The notes under the pieces are model-generated. The model made no database searches. It was not told the DNA's origin and saw nothing but the letters and a program-made list of their open reading frames with translations. The translations under genes and the position numbers were made by a program. A DNA stretch of 64,000 nt, taken from NCBI GenBank assembly GCA_031216915.1, contig CM062294.1, positions 393,939,217-394,003,216 of the forward strand, given 5' to 3'. This DNA is from Pictodentalium vernedei (taxonomy: Eukaryota > Mollusca > Scaphopoda > Dentaliida > Dentaliidae). Below are positions 30,790-43,446 of the stretch, piece by piece (positions within the stretch are counted from its first letter, which is position 1; each line of letters begins with the position of its first letter).

Positions 30790-33735
30790 ATGAAGGATAT
30801 TGTTCAATTGTAATAAGAGGAAATCTTCCTCTGACTTTCATAATCATTGAATATGTAGTCAGTGTACTCGCACTAACTCCTGTTCTGTATGTGTTAATTT
30901 CAATGACAACATGGGACGCGTATGTCACGGTATGTTAGTGGGGAATTGGCCATTCCGGTCCTTTCCCCACAGGGTCACTCTACTTTTTCAATCTCTATTT
31001 CAGACGATCAAGAATAGGGTGATGTATCTGTGATGTCTTCCAAAAAGTGTGCCTCCGTCGTCACAATTAATGAAGAGCTAGCAGAAAAGTGCTCATGTAA
31101 ATACGTCAATTGTCTAAGAGGACCCTAGTAGGTTTGACGTCCGCTAGCGTCCATTCATCGAATGGTTCGGCAGCCGGGTTCGTCCGTTGCGATCTAGAAG
31201 GAGTTTTGGGGTGATGCGAGCACTATAAATCAACCAAATGCACACCCAGTGACGGCGGATTAGAGGGAGAACGCAGGAAGCCTTTTAGTCCGGTTCCTAG
31301 CTCGTCCAGGTCCATCCGGACTGCGAGCGCGAGAGGCCCCTCTCTTGTACAACAACGTCTGGCCCCAGATGTTGTGGTACAAAATGTTTCGCATTCGGAG
31401 CATATGTCTGCCGCTCAGGACGCTCCGATATATAGTCAGTCCGGAGAGACTGTCAATAGGCTTCCTCATTCTCATGGTAGCGCACACGACCACTCTTGGC
31501 TACGTGACCTCGGATATCCAGTCAGCTTCGCCAATCAGAGAATCATCGGCGACCAGGTCACACCATCCGGTAGCCAGGGACACGAGGCCTTCAGACTCTG
31601 GACGTTCGCATAAGAAAGTGTGCGGGAGTCAACGTACACGGAGCTTCCGGCGGCAATGCATCGTAAGACCGCTACTGCACAGGCCTCGGTGACGGGTGTG
31701 CTATCCCAAATAGCACAGCTTATCGCAGCATCCCAGCAACGACAGAATCTGTCACATCATGTATTATCCGACGACGCTGGGTCGGGACGCTCCGCGGAAG
31801 CAGGTACAGACGTCTGAAAATTTCATCCGGCCCGACGGGATGCCGAAAGGGATTCGGAGGATTTCGAGCTTTCCCTTTCGGAACAACATAAGCTGTTGTG
31901 TATGTCATCTGACTTTATCTTCTAGAGGTTCTTTCGTCGGACCAGAATGCTGCGCTGCTGGATAGGAAACTGATAGCGTCGGTGGACACAGAATTTTTGG
32001 TTCGGTTCAGGGACATCGTCCCTCAGTTCCGACATAGTCCAATAATGTCACACAAACTTTCAAATTATTGAACGACGCTATATATATTATTATATGCTTG
32101 CTTTTAACAAGCATGTCTGGTTTCTTGTTCGCAAAGTTACGGAGATGTCTTTCAAAAGTGTGCCTCTGTCGTCATAGTTAATGAAGAGCTAGCGGCATTA
32201 AGTGCTCATGGAATATGTCAATCACCTAAGAGGTCCCTAGTAGGATCGACAGAGTTGACATTCGCTAGCTCACCCGGTGTAGTGTCCATTCATCGAATGG
32301 TTCGACAGCCGGGTTCGTCCGTTGCGGTCTAGGAAGGAGATTTAGGTGATGCGAGCACTATAATAAACTTTAGTACACACCCAGTGACGACGGATTAGAG
32401 GAGAGATCGGAGGAAGCCTGTTAGGGCGGTTCCTAGCTCGTACAGGTCCGTCCGGGCTGCGAGCGAGAGAGGTCCCTCTCTCATACATCAACATATGGGA
32501 CCGGATGTTGTGGTACAGATATTTCGCATTCGGAGCATATGTCCGCCGCTCGGGACGCTCCGTTATATTGACAGTCCGAGAGACTGTCGATAATGCTTCC
32601 TCATCCTCACAGCAGCGCACACGACTGCACATTGGCTACGTGACCTCGAGTATCCGGCCAGCTTCGTCATTCAGTGATTCCACGGCGAACAGGTCACGCC
32701 ATCCGGTAGCCAAGGGACACGAGGCCTATACACTCCGGTCGTTCGCATAATAGAAGTATGCACGGGGTAACGAACACGGAGCTTCCAGCGGCAATGCATC
32801 GTAAGACCGCTTCTCCACAGGCCTCAGTGACGGACGTGCTATCCAAGTTAGCACAGTTTATCGCAGCATCCCAGCAATCGACAGATTCTCGGTCGGATCA
32901 GGAATTATCCAACGGCGCTGGGTCGGTGCGCTCCGCTGTTGCATCATGTTCGGACGACTGAACACTTTATAGGGTCCGACAGGATGGCGAAAGGGATTCA
33001 GACGATTTCGAGCTTTCCCTTTCGGAACAACGGAAGCTGCCATACATTTCTTCCGGCATTATCTTCCAGAGGTTGTTCCGTCGGACTACATTGCTGCGAT
33101 GCTGGATAAGAGACTAATAGCGTCATTGGACACGGAGTTTGGGATCGGTTCAGGGACATTGTCCCTGACTTACCGACACAGTCCAATAATGTCATTAGAA
33201 CATTCGAATTATTTAATGACGCTATATATAAGCTTGCTACCAAGCATGATAGTCTAGTTTCTTGTCCGCAATGCTCTATTCTGCCTTTTATCAATTCTAG
33301 GAAATAATTTATTTTGGCAGAACAGGGCATACCGAGAGTTCATATGCATCTAGACGGCGGGGTTGAAGACTGGGAATTATCTTTTTCGCCGTCTATGTCA
33401 ATTCCAACCACGATGTTGGAAATGACAATGATGTCTAATAGACTTAACTTAGACGCTTTATCATACGTAGACCACCTTACTGAGGCGTTATCATTACGTC
33501 TTCAAGAGAAAGAATTCCAGGATATGATCCTCAATGTGATTTCTTTCAAGGTCAGTAGTTTTTCCACGTATAACTCCGCCCTTCAGTGGCAACCTGGAGT
33601 TGGTTAGACGTGACGCAGCCCTAGCTACATCCACGCGTGTGGATAGTAAGGTGAAGAACTCTCTCAGAGTCGCTTCGGTCTCGGAGAAGCTTCTCTTCGA
33701 CGGCAACTTTTCAGCAATCTATGAATTGCTCAATA
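30790..33735 (+). pseudogene. DIRS-B1 gag with internal tandem duplication
   Basis: The start (ATGAAGGATATTGTTCAATT at 30790) matches the copy 2 Gag start but is followed at once by stops in the Cys-rich region. A segment of about 1.1 kb then occurs twice: about 31043-32145 and 32150-33265. Both begin with AAAGTGTGCCTC and end near GCTTGC...AAGCATG. The two copies carry different point changes. The C-terminal half (from 33314) keeps NLDALSYVDHLTEALSLRL in pieces. Confidence 0.8.
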
Positions 33736-34440
33736 TACACGTTCTCTTGTCTATCAAGTGTAGCAAGAGATTGAGACTGGGGCAACATTCGGTGGTTGAC
33801 TCAGAGAGTGCCACTGCAGTTGCCGGATCCGAGTTTTATGATTATGACGAATGCCAGTCATAATCAGGTTGGGGTACAATATTGATCCCAACGGATTCGA
33901 AGTGCCAGGGTCTTTGGGTTCCGCAGTTTCTAGGCAAGCACTTATCTTCCAGGGAATAATGTTATTTAGGCTTGCACTATGTCATTGGATGAACATTATT
34001 CAGAAACGCATGTCCAAATCCTGTCTGATAATACGACAGTAGTTGCGTATCTCCGGAACCAGGGAGGCACTCATTCGATTCTGTTATTCAATTTAACGGA
34101 AAGAATCCTTCTGTTTGTTATAGTACACCAAGTTCTGCTTTCGGTCCGTCATATTCCGGGTCGTCTGATTGTATTAGCAGACTCCCTTTCACGTAAGGGT
34201 CACTTGTTGCCGTCAGAATGGACTCTCAACAAACAAGTATTCAATCAGATTTGCTATCAATGGGAGCGCCCAATGATATTTTATTTGCGACACAACTCAC
34301 TATTCATTTGCAGATGTATGTGTTTGCATGTCCGGATCCCTGAGCTTATGTTCTTAACGCTCTATTGATCTAATAGGATGCAATGATTGGATATGCATAT
34401 CCTCCAGCGCTGTTGATTCAGCAAGTATTGCTAAGATAAA
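33736..34440 (+). pseudogene. DIRS-B1 RNase H fragment, RT deleted
   Basis: Gag sequence corresponding to the SAIYD segment of copy 2 (about 53265) jumps directly to TTGCTCAATATACACGTTCT, which corresponds to about 54356 of copy 2. The entire RT palm is therefore gone (about 1.1 kb). The RNase H remains in pieces: ILSDNTTVVAYLRNQGGTHS and HIPGRLIVLADSLSRKG are clear. The first catalytic Asp codon reads AAT (Asn) near 33850, as in copy 3. Confidence 0.8.
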
Positions 34441-34499
34441 CATCCACAATACAATTCTGTTGATAGCATATCTGTCTTCACAGAGTCCGTGGGTAATTT

Positions 34500-35570
34500 A
34501 CTCAGGTGTCTGCTGTGGGACTTACCGCGAAAACTTCCTCCATGAGAGGATCTTCTTTCGCTGGGGAAATTGCGTCAACTTCATCACAACCCGCAAGGTA
34601 TCAACCTTCACGTATTCCGTTGTGTGGTCCTTCTTGCATGGCAAGCATTGTACAGGACGAGCTTTGGGTGCGATTTCTTACTGTAAGAGAACCTCTTCTT
34701 CGCTATACTATGCGGCTAAAGTGGAGGCTCTTCCGTCGTTGGTGTAGGGATCATTATGTTGATATTTTTGATCCCTCCATACTAGACATTGCAACTTTCT
34801 AGTATACTTGTTTGACAAGATCTACTGCAGCCTGTTACTATTAAGGTTATAGGTCTTTGTTATCTCATACCTATGCACTCTATGATAGTTTACAATTGTG
34901 TCTTATGTCTCTTTATCTAAGTCAGTTAGAAACTTTTCGATAAATAGACCTAGAATCATTAGATTAAATTCCTATACAGAATTTAGCTTCGGTTCTTATT
35001 TAGCTAAGTAATCATTTGAGCCTCTGGAAACAGTAGTTTTCAAATTTTGACCTTTTAAGACAGTAATTCTGTTAGTCTTCTCTTTTACTGAGGAGTCAGT
35101 GAGCTTTATGCACTATCGGTGGACGATTCTCACTTTTGTAGTGACGGAAACACTACTTCCTTTACTACTTAGGTTGGATTTTTGGTTAAGAGTCAGACTC
35201 CTAATAATATCCGGAACCTATTGTTATTAAGGTCCTTCCGTCTTCGTACGGGCATAGGCCTTTACTCTGTCCGGTTAGAGTTTACGTATTTATAAACAGA
35301 TATCAGTTTATTAGTACGGATTAGTATCGGTACTGCTTATGGTATATCATTGACTCAGCAGTTTGTGCTTGAGATTTCGGCTCATGAAGTAAGAGCTCTT
35401 TCTACATCTTGGGCTTACATTAATAGTGTCGCTATTATAGATTTTTGAAGGCTGCTCATTGCGCTCAGCCATCCACATTCATGAATTTTTATCTCAGAAA
35501 TATTGAGTCCATTTCTGGAGGCCTCCATTGTTAGGTCTATTATCTACTGCTCAGAATGTCATTCACTCAA
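34500..35570 (+). pseudogene. DIRS-B1 tyrosine recombinase, degraded
   Basis: Collinear with 55085-56294 of copy 2 but with numerous frameshifts and stops. Recognisable pieces are YTMRLKWRLFRRWCRDHYVD (34700s), EISAHEVRALSTSWAYINSV near 35370-35430 (the HxxR motif) and FMNFYLRNIESISG near 35480-35515 (the Tyr motif). Confidence 0.75.
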
Positions 35571-36136
35571 CAGTTGCTACTATAGCTAGGTAGGCTTTCT
35601 GTTCCGGCAGTGACTCTGTCCTGCTGCCCTCTTCGCTCTGGGCTATTTGACCCAGGGCAAGGAGAAGGGGGGGGGGGAGGGTGTTCCCTTGGGTCACCTG
35701 TTTTATTATGAAAACAAGGGGATACCTCCTCCGGAGTTAGTAATTCTGAGCTGTTACTGGGATGGCTTTTAAGTGAGAAGTTTATGTTTTTAAAATTCAT
35801 TCAGATCATAGTTTTTAAAGTAAAGCTTTTGAATATATCACGTGTCAAACGGGCGTTATTATACAATCCTCAGACACTTTTAGGGAGTATAAAGAGTCTC
35901 TATTCTCTAGACTAACTTTATTTATTGGCTTACTTTAAAAATTATTAGTATTAGGATTATACTGGATATTAATAGAGTACATGGATGTTATGATGCTCAA
36001 TTCTGGAAGGTGTTGTGTCTTTCTAATTTATCATAAATAAGAAAGATACATGTAGGGCCTAATACTCCTTTTCCCCTAGAGGGGATGACTCTATTTTATA
36101 TAATTGAGTGTATTTCAACTTGCTCTATGTCCTAGG

Positions 36137-36291
36137 CCCTCCAGCCTTTTTACTATTCAGCTATGTCTGGGTCATTGATACAGTATAAAAATGTTAAAAA
36201 ATTTATAGTAATTTATATATTTTTTATACTTACCAATGACCCAGGCGGGGATGGCCCTCCCAGGAGTTGGGAACTCATTCCTCCCCGCTGA
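36137..36291 (+). repeat. DIRS-B1 ICR with conserved flanks
   Basis: The ICR 36158-36244 is the reverse complement of the left terminus (CAGCTATGTCTGGGTCATTG) followed by that of the right terminus (TTATACTTACCAATGACCCA). Upstream: CCCTCCAGCCTTTT then ACTATTCAGC (36137-36161). Downstream: GGGGATGGCCCTCCC, GGGAACTC and CCTCCCCGCTGA (36246-36291). Confidence 0.88.
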
Positions 36292-36636
36292 GTACATAGC
36301 GCTTACCAGGCACTGGTTATAAGAATGATTAATGGCGCCAATTTCGGGACGTCCTTGACACTGCGCATGCGCAGTAGAGGTGAAGTGTGGAGGGCCATTC
36401 AGGACATGTTTTCTTTGGTTTTAGATGCGAATTTTGGGGATTGGGGGGCAAAATTTGTGTTTGACCCTATATTTTTAAGAGTTAGCACCAGCTATGTCTG
36501 GGTCATTGGTAAGTATAAAAAATATATAAATTACTATAAATTTTTTAACTTTCGTGATATGAACAATGAATACGAAGGATAACAGGTACCATGAAATATT
36601 ACATGCCGCTCGCAGACCATTATCATCATTCAGTGG

Positions 36637-36818
36637 TACAGTAGAACCTGTCTTGAGAGACCACCCTTTTTTCCAGACAAAAGTGGTCTCTCAAGGCAGG
36701 TGGTCTCCCATGACAGGTCAATTACAGAGAAAAACAACCATTCCATACAATGTGACATTGGTCTCTCAAGACAGGTGGTCTCTCAATACAGTGGTCTTTC
36801 AAGACCGGTTTTACTGTA
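36637..36818. mobile_element. TA-flanked 178-bp MITE, second copy
   Basis: The element 36639-36816 starts CAGTAGAACCTGTCTTGAG and ends CCGGTTTTACTG, with TA duplications. Same length and GAGAGACCAC repeats as 15060-15237. Confidence 0.9.
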
Positions 36819-37180
36819 TGATGTACATGGCTAAAAAATAGTCGACTATGAAAAATAACAGTCGACTATTGCACTATCCGGTGGTAATCGACTCAATCAA
36901 ATAGGCATGGCAGCCCTCACCATGGGTACTCAATCGGAATTGGTATCAGAATCGGCCGATTATGACTGAATAATCATAATCAGTTCCTGGGCCTATAATA
37001 TAATTGGTTGATCACTACCAAAATCCAATTTAAATCATGCATGACATTCAGTAGGAAATGCTATAAATATGTTAGATCTCTGTCTTTGAATACATGCCCA
37101 TAAAGAGCTTATAAGAGGAAAGCAGTCATATATGACACTGTCAGTGCATTTGTTTTTTCACTGGTGAACTCTGTGTGTTT
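36819..37180. other. Unassigned spacer
   Basis: Nothing recognised. A small GTCGACTAT direct repeat occurs at 36840-36870. Confidence 0.4.
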
Positions 37181-37279
37181 TTAATCCTTTACCCAACACA
37201 AAAAGAAGACAACACTTGCAAACAAAATTCTTGAATTACCAATACTTTCATTTTGGCTGTTAGATGAGTAAAGGGTTAA
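37181..37279. mobile_element. Short deleted TTAA MITE
   Basis: Both ends (TTAATCCTTTACCCAAC and AGTAAAGGGTTAA) are present but the central palindrome is gone, leaving 99 bp. The retained ACACTTGCAAACAAAATTCT block proves the family. Confidence 0.75.
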
Positions 37280-37445
37280 ATTTAAAGCCCTGGCACATGC
37301 TACGTGTTGCACCTGTTCTATATCTGTTCAGTAAATTAACTTCTGTTTAACACCAGGAAGAGGAGCAGAGGTTGTTTTCTGCATTAAGCAAGTTCCGTTT
37401 TACTTGTAAAATAGGACCCAGAACCAATACCTTTGGTGAAGTCCT

Positions 37446-37657
37446 TTAACTCCCTGAACACTGATGTCAAAATATCCAAATATAAAGTAGCCATTTTTCC
37501 CATAATGCAACTGGGAATTTAACCAATTTAATCTTGTTTAACAGAGCTCATTGAGCTCTGTCAAACAAGATTGAATTGGTTAAATTTCTACTTGCATTAT
37601 GGGAAATATTTGCACCCTGAACTTTAGATACTTCGACATCGATGTGCATGGGGTTAA
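37446..37657. mobile_element. TTAA MITE with CTTGTTTGACAGAGCTC hairpin
   Basis: Flanked by TTAA. The ends are weakly inverted (CTCCCTGAACACTGATGTC against GACATCGATGTGCATGGG). The centre (about 37494-37612) is a long palindrome with CCCATAATGCAA outer arms and an AACAGAGCTCATTGAGCTC core. The inner arms match those of the TA MITE at 20425-20855. Confidence 0.75.
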
Positions 37658-37686
37658 AATGGACAGCATAGGTATAAATGATTGGT

Positions 37687-37887
37687 TAACCCTTTACCCA
37701 ACGTAACAGCCAAAACCGGCTAGAGCTCTTCTAAAAATGCCAATTAATTTTCATTATTTTTTCTCATCAAGCTCATTCCAACTAGGGGTCATAACCTTTG
37801 TTTTTTAGACAAAAATTGAAAAAAATTAGTTATTCAAGAATTGTTTTTGCAAATGTTGTCTGCTTTTCATGTTAGGTAAAGGGTTAA
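37687..37887. mobile_element. TTAA foldback MITE (CCCTTTACC family), half core
   Basis: TTAACCCTTTACCCAACG to GGTAAAGGGTTAA. The left half of the central palindrome is missing, leaving TCATCAAGCTCATTCC and the right arm only. Such loss of one hairpin arm is common in foldbacks. Confidence 0.8.
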
Positions 37888-37945
37888 ACTTTACTTCATC
37901 CCCTATGTTGTGATCATGAGATAACCAAAGGTGCGGAAAGTGATC

Positions 37946-40719
37946 TTAACCATTTACCCAACATAATGGCAAAAACCGGTCAGCGCTATTCTTAAAAATT
38001 GCCAATTAATTTTCATTATTTTTAGCTCACCTGGCCTAAAAGGCCTTGTGAGCTTTTCTCATCACTTGGCATTTGTCGTCGTCCGGCATCCGTAAACGTT
38101 TGACATTTTCATATTCTTCTCTCTAACTGCTGAGCCGATGTGAACCAACCTTGGCAGGAATGGTCTATGGGAGGTCCTCTACAAACGTTCCTCATTTTGT
38201 ATCCGTCAGATGAAAAACATGGCTTCCAGAGGCATTCTTTGATTCTGGTTGGTGGATTTTCAAAAATCTGCTCCTCTGAAACTGCCATGCCAAATGTTTG
38301 GAAACTTCACATAAATGATGACTGGGACCCCACTCTACCAACGATCCTCATTTAATGTTGATTGGGTCACAAGCATGGCCGCAATTGTGGCTTATAGTTA
38401 CTGTAGAAACCCTATGGGAAGTCACATTTTCCTCTTCTCCGGAAAAACAGAGGTGACATGAAAACAAACTTGGCAGGGATAGTCTATGGGAGGTCCTCTA
38501 CAAGCAATCCTCATTTTGTTCCCGTGGGTTGAAAAATATGGCCGCCAGAGGCATTCTTTGATTCTGATTGGTAAATTTTCAAAAATCTTCTCCTCTGAAA
38601 CTGCCAGGCGAAATGTTTTGATATTCACATAAATGATGAGTGGGACCCCCTCTACCAACGATCCTCATTTAATCTTGGTCGGGTTGCAAACATGGCCACA
38701 ATTGTGGCTTATAGTTACTATAGAAACCCTATGGGAAATCACATTTTCATCTTCTTCAAAACTACTGAGCTGACGTGAACCAAATCTGGCAGGGATGGTC
38801 TATGGGAGGTCCTCTACAAACGATCCTCATTTTGTTCCCGTGGGTTGAAGAACATGGCCGCCTGAGGCTTTCTTTGATTCTGATAGGTGGATTTTAAAAA
38901 ATCTTCTCCCCTGAAACTACCAGGCCAAATGTTTTGATGCTTCACATAAGTGATGACTGGGACCTTCTCTACCAACGATTCTCATTTAATGCTGATCGGG
39001 TTGTAAACGTGGCCATAATTGCAGCTTATAGTTACTATAGAAACCCTATTGGAAATCACATTTTCATCTTCTTCTGAAACTACTGAGCTGATGTGAGCCA
39101 AACTTCGCAGGAATGGTCGATGAGAGGATGGAAATATGTGGCCACCAGAGGCTGTATTGTAATACTTAACCCAATGCCTCTCCTGTCTGAAGATCAGTAC
39201 TGTCAGCAAAATACTTGTTTTTTGAGAATCTGGTAAAGGTTGGTTCCAGTTTTCTCCACTGAGAACTGGGAAAAAAACCCCAAAATATTGTGCATACAGT
39301 ACAAGTCAAAATAAGCTGTAGCATAACTGCAATAAACTAAGTAAACTGCTGCTCCTGTCCTGACAAGACAAGAATCTGACATTTTCTGAAAAGCTGTCAG
39401 TGAGAGCTTTCCAGAAAATGATGTCAGCTTCTGGTCTTATCAGTGTAGGGGAGAAAAAGATACATAGTATCTTGATTGTTGACAGGTGTAAAAACAGGAG
39501 AAGTGTTTGCTAACATTCTCTGGCAATCCTGTCAGCTTAGATGACAGTAATTATTGTATATCTTTTTAGATTCGACAAAAATTGGAGTAATGTGTTTCCA
39601 GTAACCCTTTTATCTATCCAAAGCTGTTTTAAAAAGAGAATGCTGTCTGAAAAAAGTTGTAATTTTTCAAAAATATTTAACCTTCTTTTACTGATGTTTT
39701 TGTTGAAAACAGAATTCATAAATGTGTGCATTTTCAAGAAAATCTTCTTTGAAACTACAAGGCCAAATGGTTTGAAAACTTAGTGTGACTGGTGGCTGTA
39801 ACCCCCTCTACTAATGATCCTCATTTTAATCTTCATCGGGTTGCAATTGTGGCTGCAATTGTGGCTTATAGTTACTATAGAAACCCTATAGGAAATCACA
39901 TTTTCATCATCTTCACTGAAAGTACTGAGCCAATGTGAACCAGACTTGCCAGGCATTGTCTATGAGAGGTTCTCTACAACTGTTACTCATTTTATTCCTG
40001 TTGGGTGAAAAAAGGTGGCCGCCAGAAGCATCGTTTGATTCTGATTGGTCAATTTTGAAAACTGTTCTACTCTGAAACCACAGGGCCAAATGTTTTGAAA
40101 CTTTGCATGGTTGATAACTGGGACACCCTCCACCAACATTCCTCATTTTAATGTTGATCGTTTTGAAAACATGGCCACAATTGCAGTTTGTAGTTGCAAT
40201 AGAAAAACCTACAGGAAATCACTTTTTCATCTTCTCTCTGGAACTATTGAGCTGACGTGAACTAAAACTTAGCAAGAATGGTCTGTAGGAGGCCCTCTAC
40301 AAACAATCCTCTTTTTGTTCCCATTTGCTGGAAAATATGGCCACCAGAGACATTCTATGATTCTGTTTGATGGATTCAAATGTTTTGAAACTTCACGTGA
40401 TTGAAGACTGGGACACCTACCAATGATCCTCATGTAATTTTGATGTAATGTTGTAAACATGGCCACAATTGCAGCTAAGCCTATGGGAAATCATATTTTT
40501 ATATGTATTTCCAGGTGAGCGAATACAGGCTCTGTAGAGCCTCTAGTTTAATTTTTTGTCTCAAAAACATAGGTTATGACCCTTCGTTGGAATGAGCTCA
40601 TCAAGCTTGTTCCAACGAGGTGCCATAACCTATGTTTTTGAGACAAAAAATGAAAAAATTAGTTATTCAAGAATTTTTTTGCAAGTGTCGTCTGCTTTTC
40701 ATGTTAGGTAAAGGGTTAA
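37946..40719. mobile_element. TTAA MITE split by a hairpin-ended element
   Basis: The left arm 37946-38023 (TTAACCATTTACCCAAC) and right arm 40548-40719 (complete palindrome, GGTAAAGGGTTAA) frame a 2.5-kb insert. The break falls in the T-rich tract just left of the palindrome, the same place as in the MITEs at 16013 and 41343. Confidence 0.85.
38024..40547 (+). mobile_element. Hairpin-ended element (AGCTCACCTGG type)
   Basis: 5' hairpin AGCTCACCTGGCC-TAAA-AGGCC...GTGAGCT (38024-38054). 3' side: inverse CCAGGTGAGC (40511-40520), hairpin AGGCTCTGTAGAGCCT (40527-40542), then CTAGT. The core has tandem ~320-bp units (AACATGGCCGCCAGAGGC, GGGAGGTCCTCTACAAAC, TAGAAACCCTATGGGAAATC) from about 38110. 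A foreign block of roughly 600 bp (about 39175-39780) with a small palindrome at 39377-39427 interrupts the array. No ORF. It has the clearest Helitron-style 3' end of the window. Confidence 0.85.
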
Positions 40720-40994
40720 ACACCAATAAATAAATACATACCTTCTATTTTCCAGGCTTATATGAGTTGATATATTAGTATTCAGCTTGATTTAATCCAT
40801 GATTTGATTTAATTCTTTGATCCTCTTTTATTTCAAGACTCAATAATAAAAGAAACCTTGATTAGCAGATTTGTAACCTATTATTTTCCCATCGCTATTT
40901 CCAGAGCCCCTGTGAGGGGTTGAGAGTTCAAAAGAGAATCCCTTGAGATATCAACATTCAGGGTTTTTATGCCTCATTATGATCTTTTTACTCT

Positions 40995-41132
40995 CTGTCT
41001 TTTAACCCTTTACAGCTTCCTTGTGGGAACCCTTGGAAGTAGTGCTTGTTTACTGTGGTAGCCCAGCTCTGTTTTGCTAGTAAAATAGGACCCATTCACC
41101 AGTGCTTGGGGTGGAAGTCCTCTAAAATGGGC
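40995..41132 (+). repeat. R1 retroposon body fragment
   Basis: Shares GGGAACCCTTGGAAGT, TGCTTGTTTACTG, AATAGGACCCA and CCAGTGCTTGGGGTGG with 4505-4808 and 43460-43693. The SINE-type tail is missing. Confidence 0.65.
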
Positions 41133-41147
41133 AACGTGAGTATATAG

Positions 41148-41304
41148 AGAGTAATCGCTTGACTGGACTGGTTACGTGAAATAATTCATGAGAGGTGAGG
41201 GACATTGTAGAAACACTAGTGCGAATGCACACAAGTGTTTTCCAATATAGTCCCTCGCCTTGAATGAATTATTTCACATAACCAGTTCAGTCAAGCGATT
41301 ACTC
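41148..41304. mobile_element. 157-bp foldback element
   Basis: Arms of about 58 bases, starting GAGTAATCGCTTGACTGGAC and ending in its near-perfect inverse, meet around a short AAACACTAGTGCGAATGC centre. No target duplication is clear. Single copy. Confidence 0.8.
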
Positions 41305-43446
41305 TGTTTATTACTTTTCATTATTAACGATAATTATATTACCTAACCCTTTACCTAACTTAACGGACCAAATGTCCAGCGCTTTTCTAAAAAATCGCCA
41401 ATTAATTTCATTATTTTTTCATTTTTAGCTCAACTTTGGCGAAGCCAAATTTGAGGTATTGTCATGCTCCGTCGTCCGCCTGTCCATCCGTCACGTTGTC
41501 AACACAGCTCGGTCTAGAGGCTGTATTTATGATCCAATCTTTACGAAACTTCTTGGGTACCTTTGTTATCACCGTGGGACGAGAATGAGTGTTTGGGGTC
41601 TGGTCCGAAATTTAAGATGACCGCTGGAAGCCATTTTGTACAAAATTAGGTGCAATCATATTTTTGGCGCAGAACTTCCATATGAAAGCTCTGATTTGAA
41701 TAATTTTTTGTTTGAATGTTTAGTACCATGGGATACATCACATATAATACGTTTTTTTTTCTTGTGCGTAAATTATGCAAATTAGACTAACTTTGATTTA
41801 TTTAGTGTTACTTTCAGCATTGTAAATGCAAATTCCAATACAGCTTGGGCTAGAGGCTGTATTTATGAACCGATCTTTACAAAACTTCTGTGGTACCTTT
41901 GTTATCACCATGGGATGAGAACGAGTGTTTTTGTGTCTGGTCTGAAATTCAAAATGGCTGCTGGCAGCCATTTTGTACAAAATTAAGTGCAATCAAATTT
42001 TTGCTCAGAACTTCCATATGAAAGCGCTGATTTGAATAATCTTTCGTATGAATGTTTAGTACCATGGGATACATCACATACAATACATGTTTTTTTTCTT
42101 GTGCATAAATTATGCCAATTAGACTAACTTTGACCTATTTAGTTTTACTTTCAGCACTTTAACTGCCAATGCCAATACAGCTTGTGCTAGAGGCCGTATT
42201 TATGAACTGATTTTTACAAAACTTTTTGAGTACCTTTGTTATCACCATGGGACGAGAACGAGTGTTTTGGGGTGCGGTCCAAAATTCAGGCCACCAGCAG
42301 CCATTTTGTACTTTAGTTAGTGAAATTAGTTTTTTGTATAGAACTTCTGTATGAAAGTGCTGATTTGAATAAATTTTTGTATGAATGTTTAGTAACATGG
42401 AATATATCACATATAATACGGGTTTATTTCTCGTACAGAAATTATGTAAATTAGATGAACTTTGATTTATTCAGTGATACTTATACACAGTAAGTACACA
42501 TGTCAATACGGCTCGGGCTAGAGGATGTATTTATGAACTGATCTTCACAAAACTTCTTGAGTAACTTTGTTATCACCTTGGGACGAGAACGAGTGTTTCT
42601 GGGTGCAATCCAAAATTCAAGATGGCTGCCAGTGGCCATTTTGTACCGAAATTAGGTCCAATAAGTTTTTTGTACACAACTTCTATACAGCTCAGGCTAG
42701 AGGCCATATTTATGAACCGATCTTTACAAAACTTCTTGGGTACCTTTGTTATCATCGTGGGACGAGAACGAGTGTTTTTGGGTGCAGTCCAAAATTCAAG
42801 ATGACCACCAGCAGCCATTTTGTACCAAAATTATTGCAATCAATTTTTTGTACAGAACTTCTGCATGAAAGTTCTGATTTGAATAAATTTTTGTATGAAT
42901 GTTTATTAACATGGAATACATCACATATAATACAGGTTTTTTTCTCGTGCAGAAATTATACAAATCAGATGAACTTTGATTTATTCAGTGCTGCTTATAC
43001 ACTGTAAGTGCACATGTCAGTTCGGCTAGGGCTGGAGGCTGTATTTATGAACCGATCTTCATGAAACTTCTTGGGTACCTTTGTTATCACCTTGGGACGA
43101 GAAAGAGTGTTTTTGGGTGCGGTCTAAAATTCAAGATGGCTGCCAGTGGCCATTTTGAACCAAAATTAGGTACAATCTGTTTTTGGTACAGAACTTCTAT
43201 ATGAAGGTTCTGATTTGAATAAATTTTTGAATGAATGTTTAGTAACATGGAATACATCACATATAATACAGGGTTTTTTCTCGTGCAGAAATATTGCAAA
43301 TTCGATGAACTTTGATTTATTCAGTGCTACTTATACACAGTAAGTACACATTTCAATACGGCTCGGGCTAGAGGCTATATTTATGAACCGATCTTCACGA
43401 AACTTCTTGCGTACCTTTGTTATCACCTTGGGATGAGAACGAGTGT

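Larger units (their letters stand above)
29701..36550 (+). mobile_element. DIRS-like retrotransposon family B, copy 1 (defective)
   Basis: The left terminus TATTTTTATACTGTACC opens a ~190-bp ITR containing CTGCGCATGCGCAG. The right ITR (about 36325-36550) is its inverse, ending ATAAATTTTTTAAC. The ICR is at 36158-36244. Compared with copy 2, a 1.1-kb part of gag is duplicated, the whole RT region is missing, and Gag, RNase H and recombinase carry many indels. The ends remain well matched, so the internal damage may partly predate insertion. Some sequence drift suggests it is older than copies 2 and 3. Confidence 0.92.

Noticed and set aside
36325-36582. ORF reading through the DIRS right ITR
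   Set aside because: The same peptide appears wherever the ITR occurs (29706, 50041, 57141), so it reflects the repeat, not a gene.
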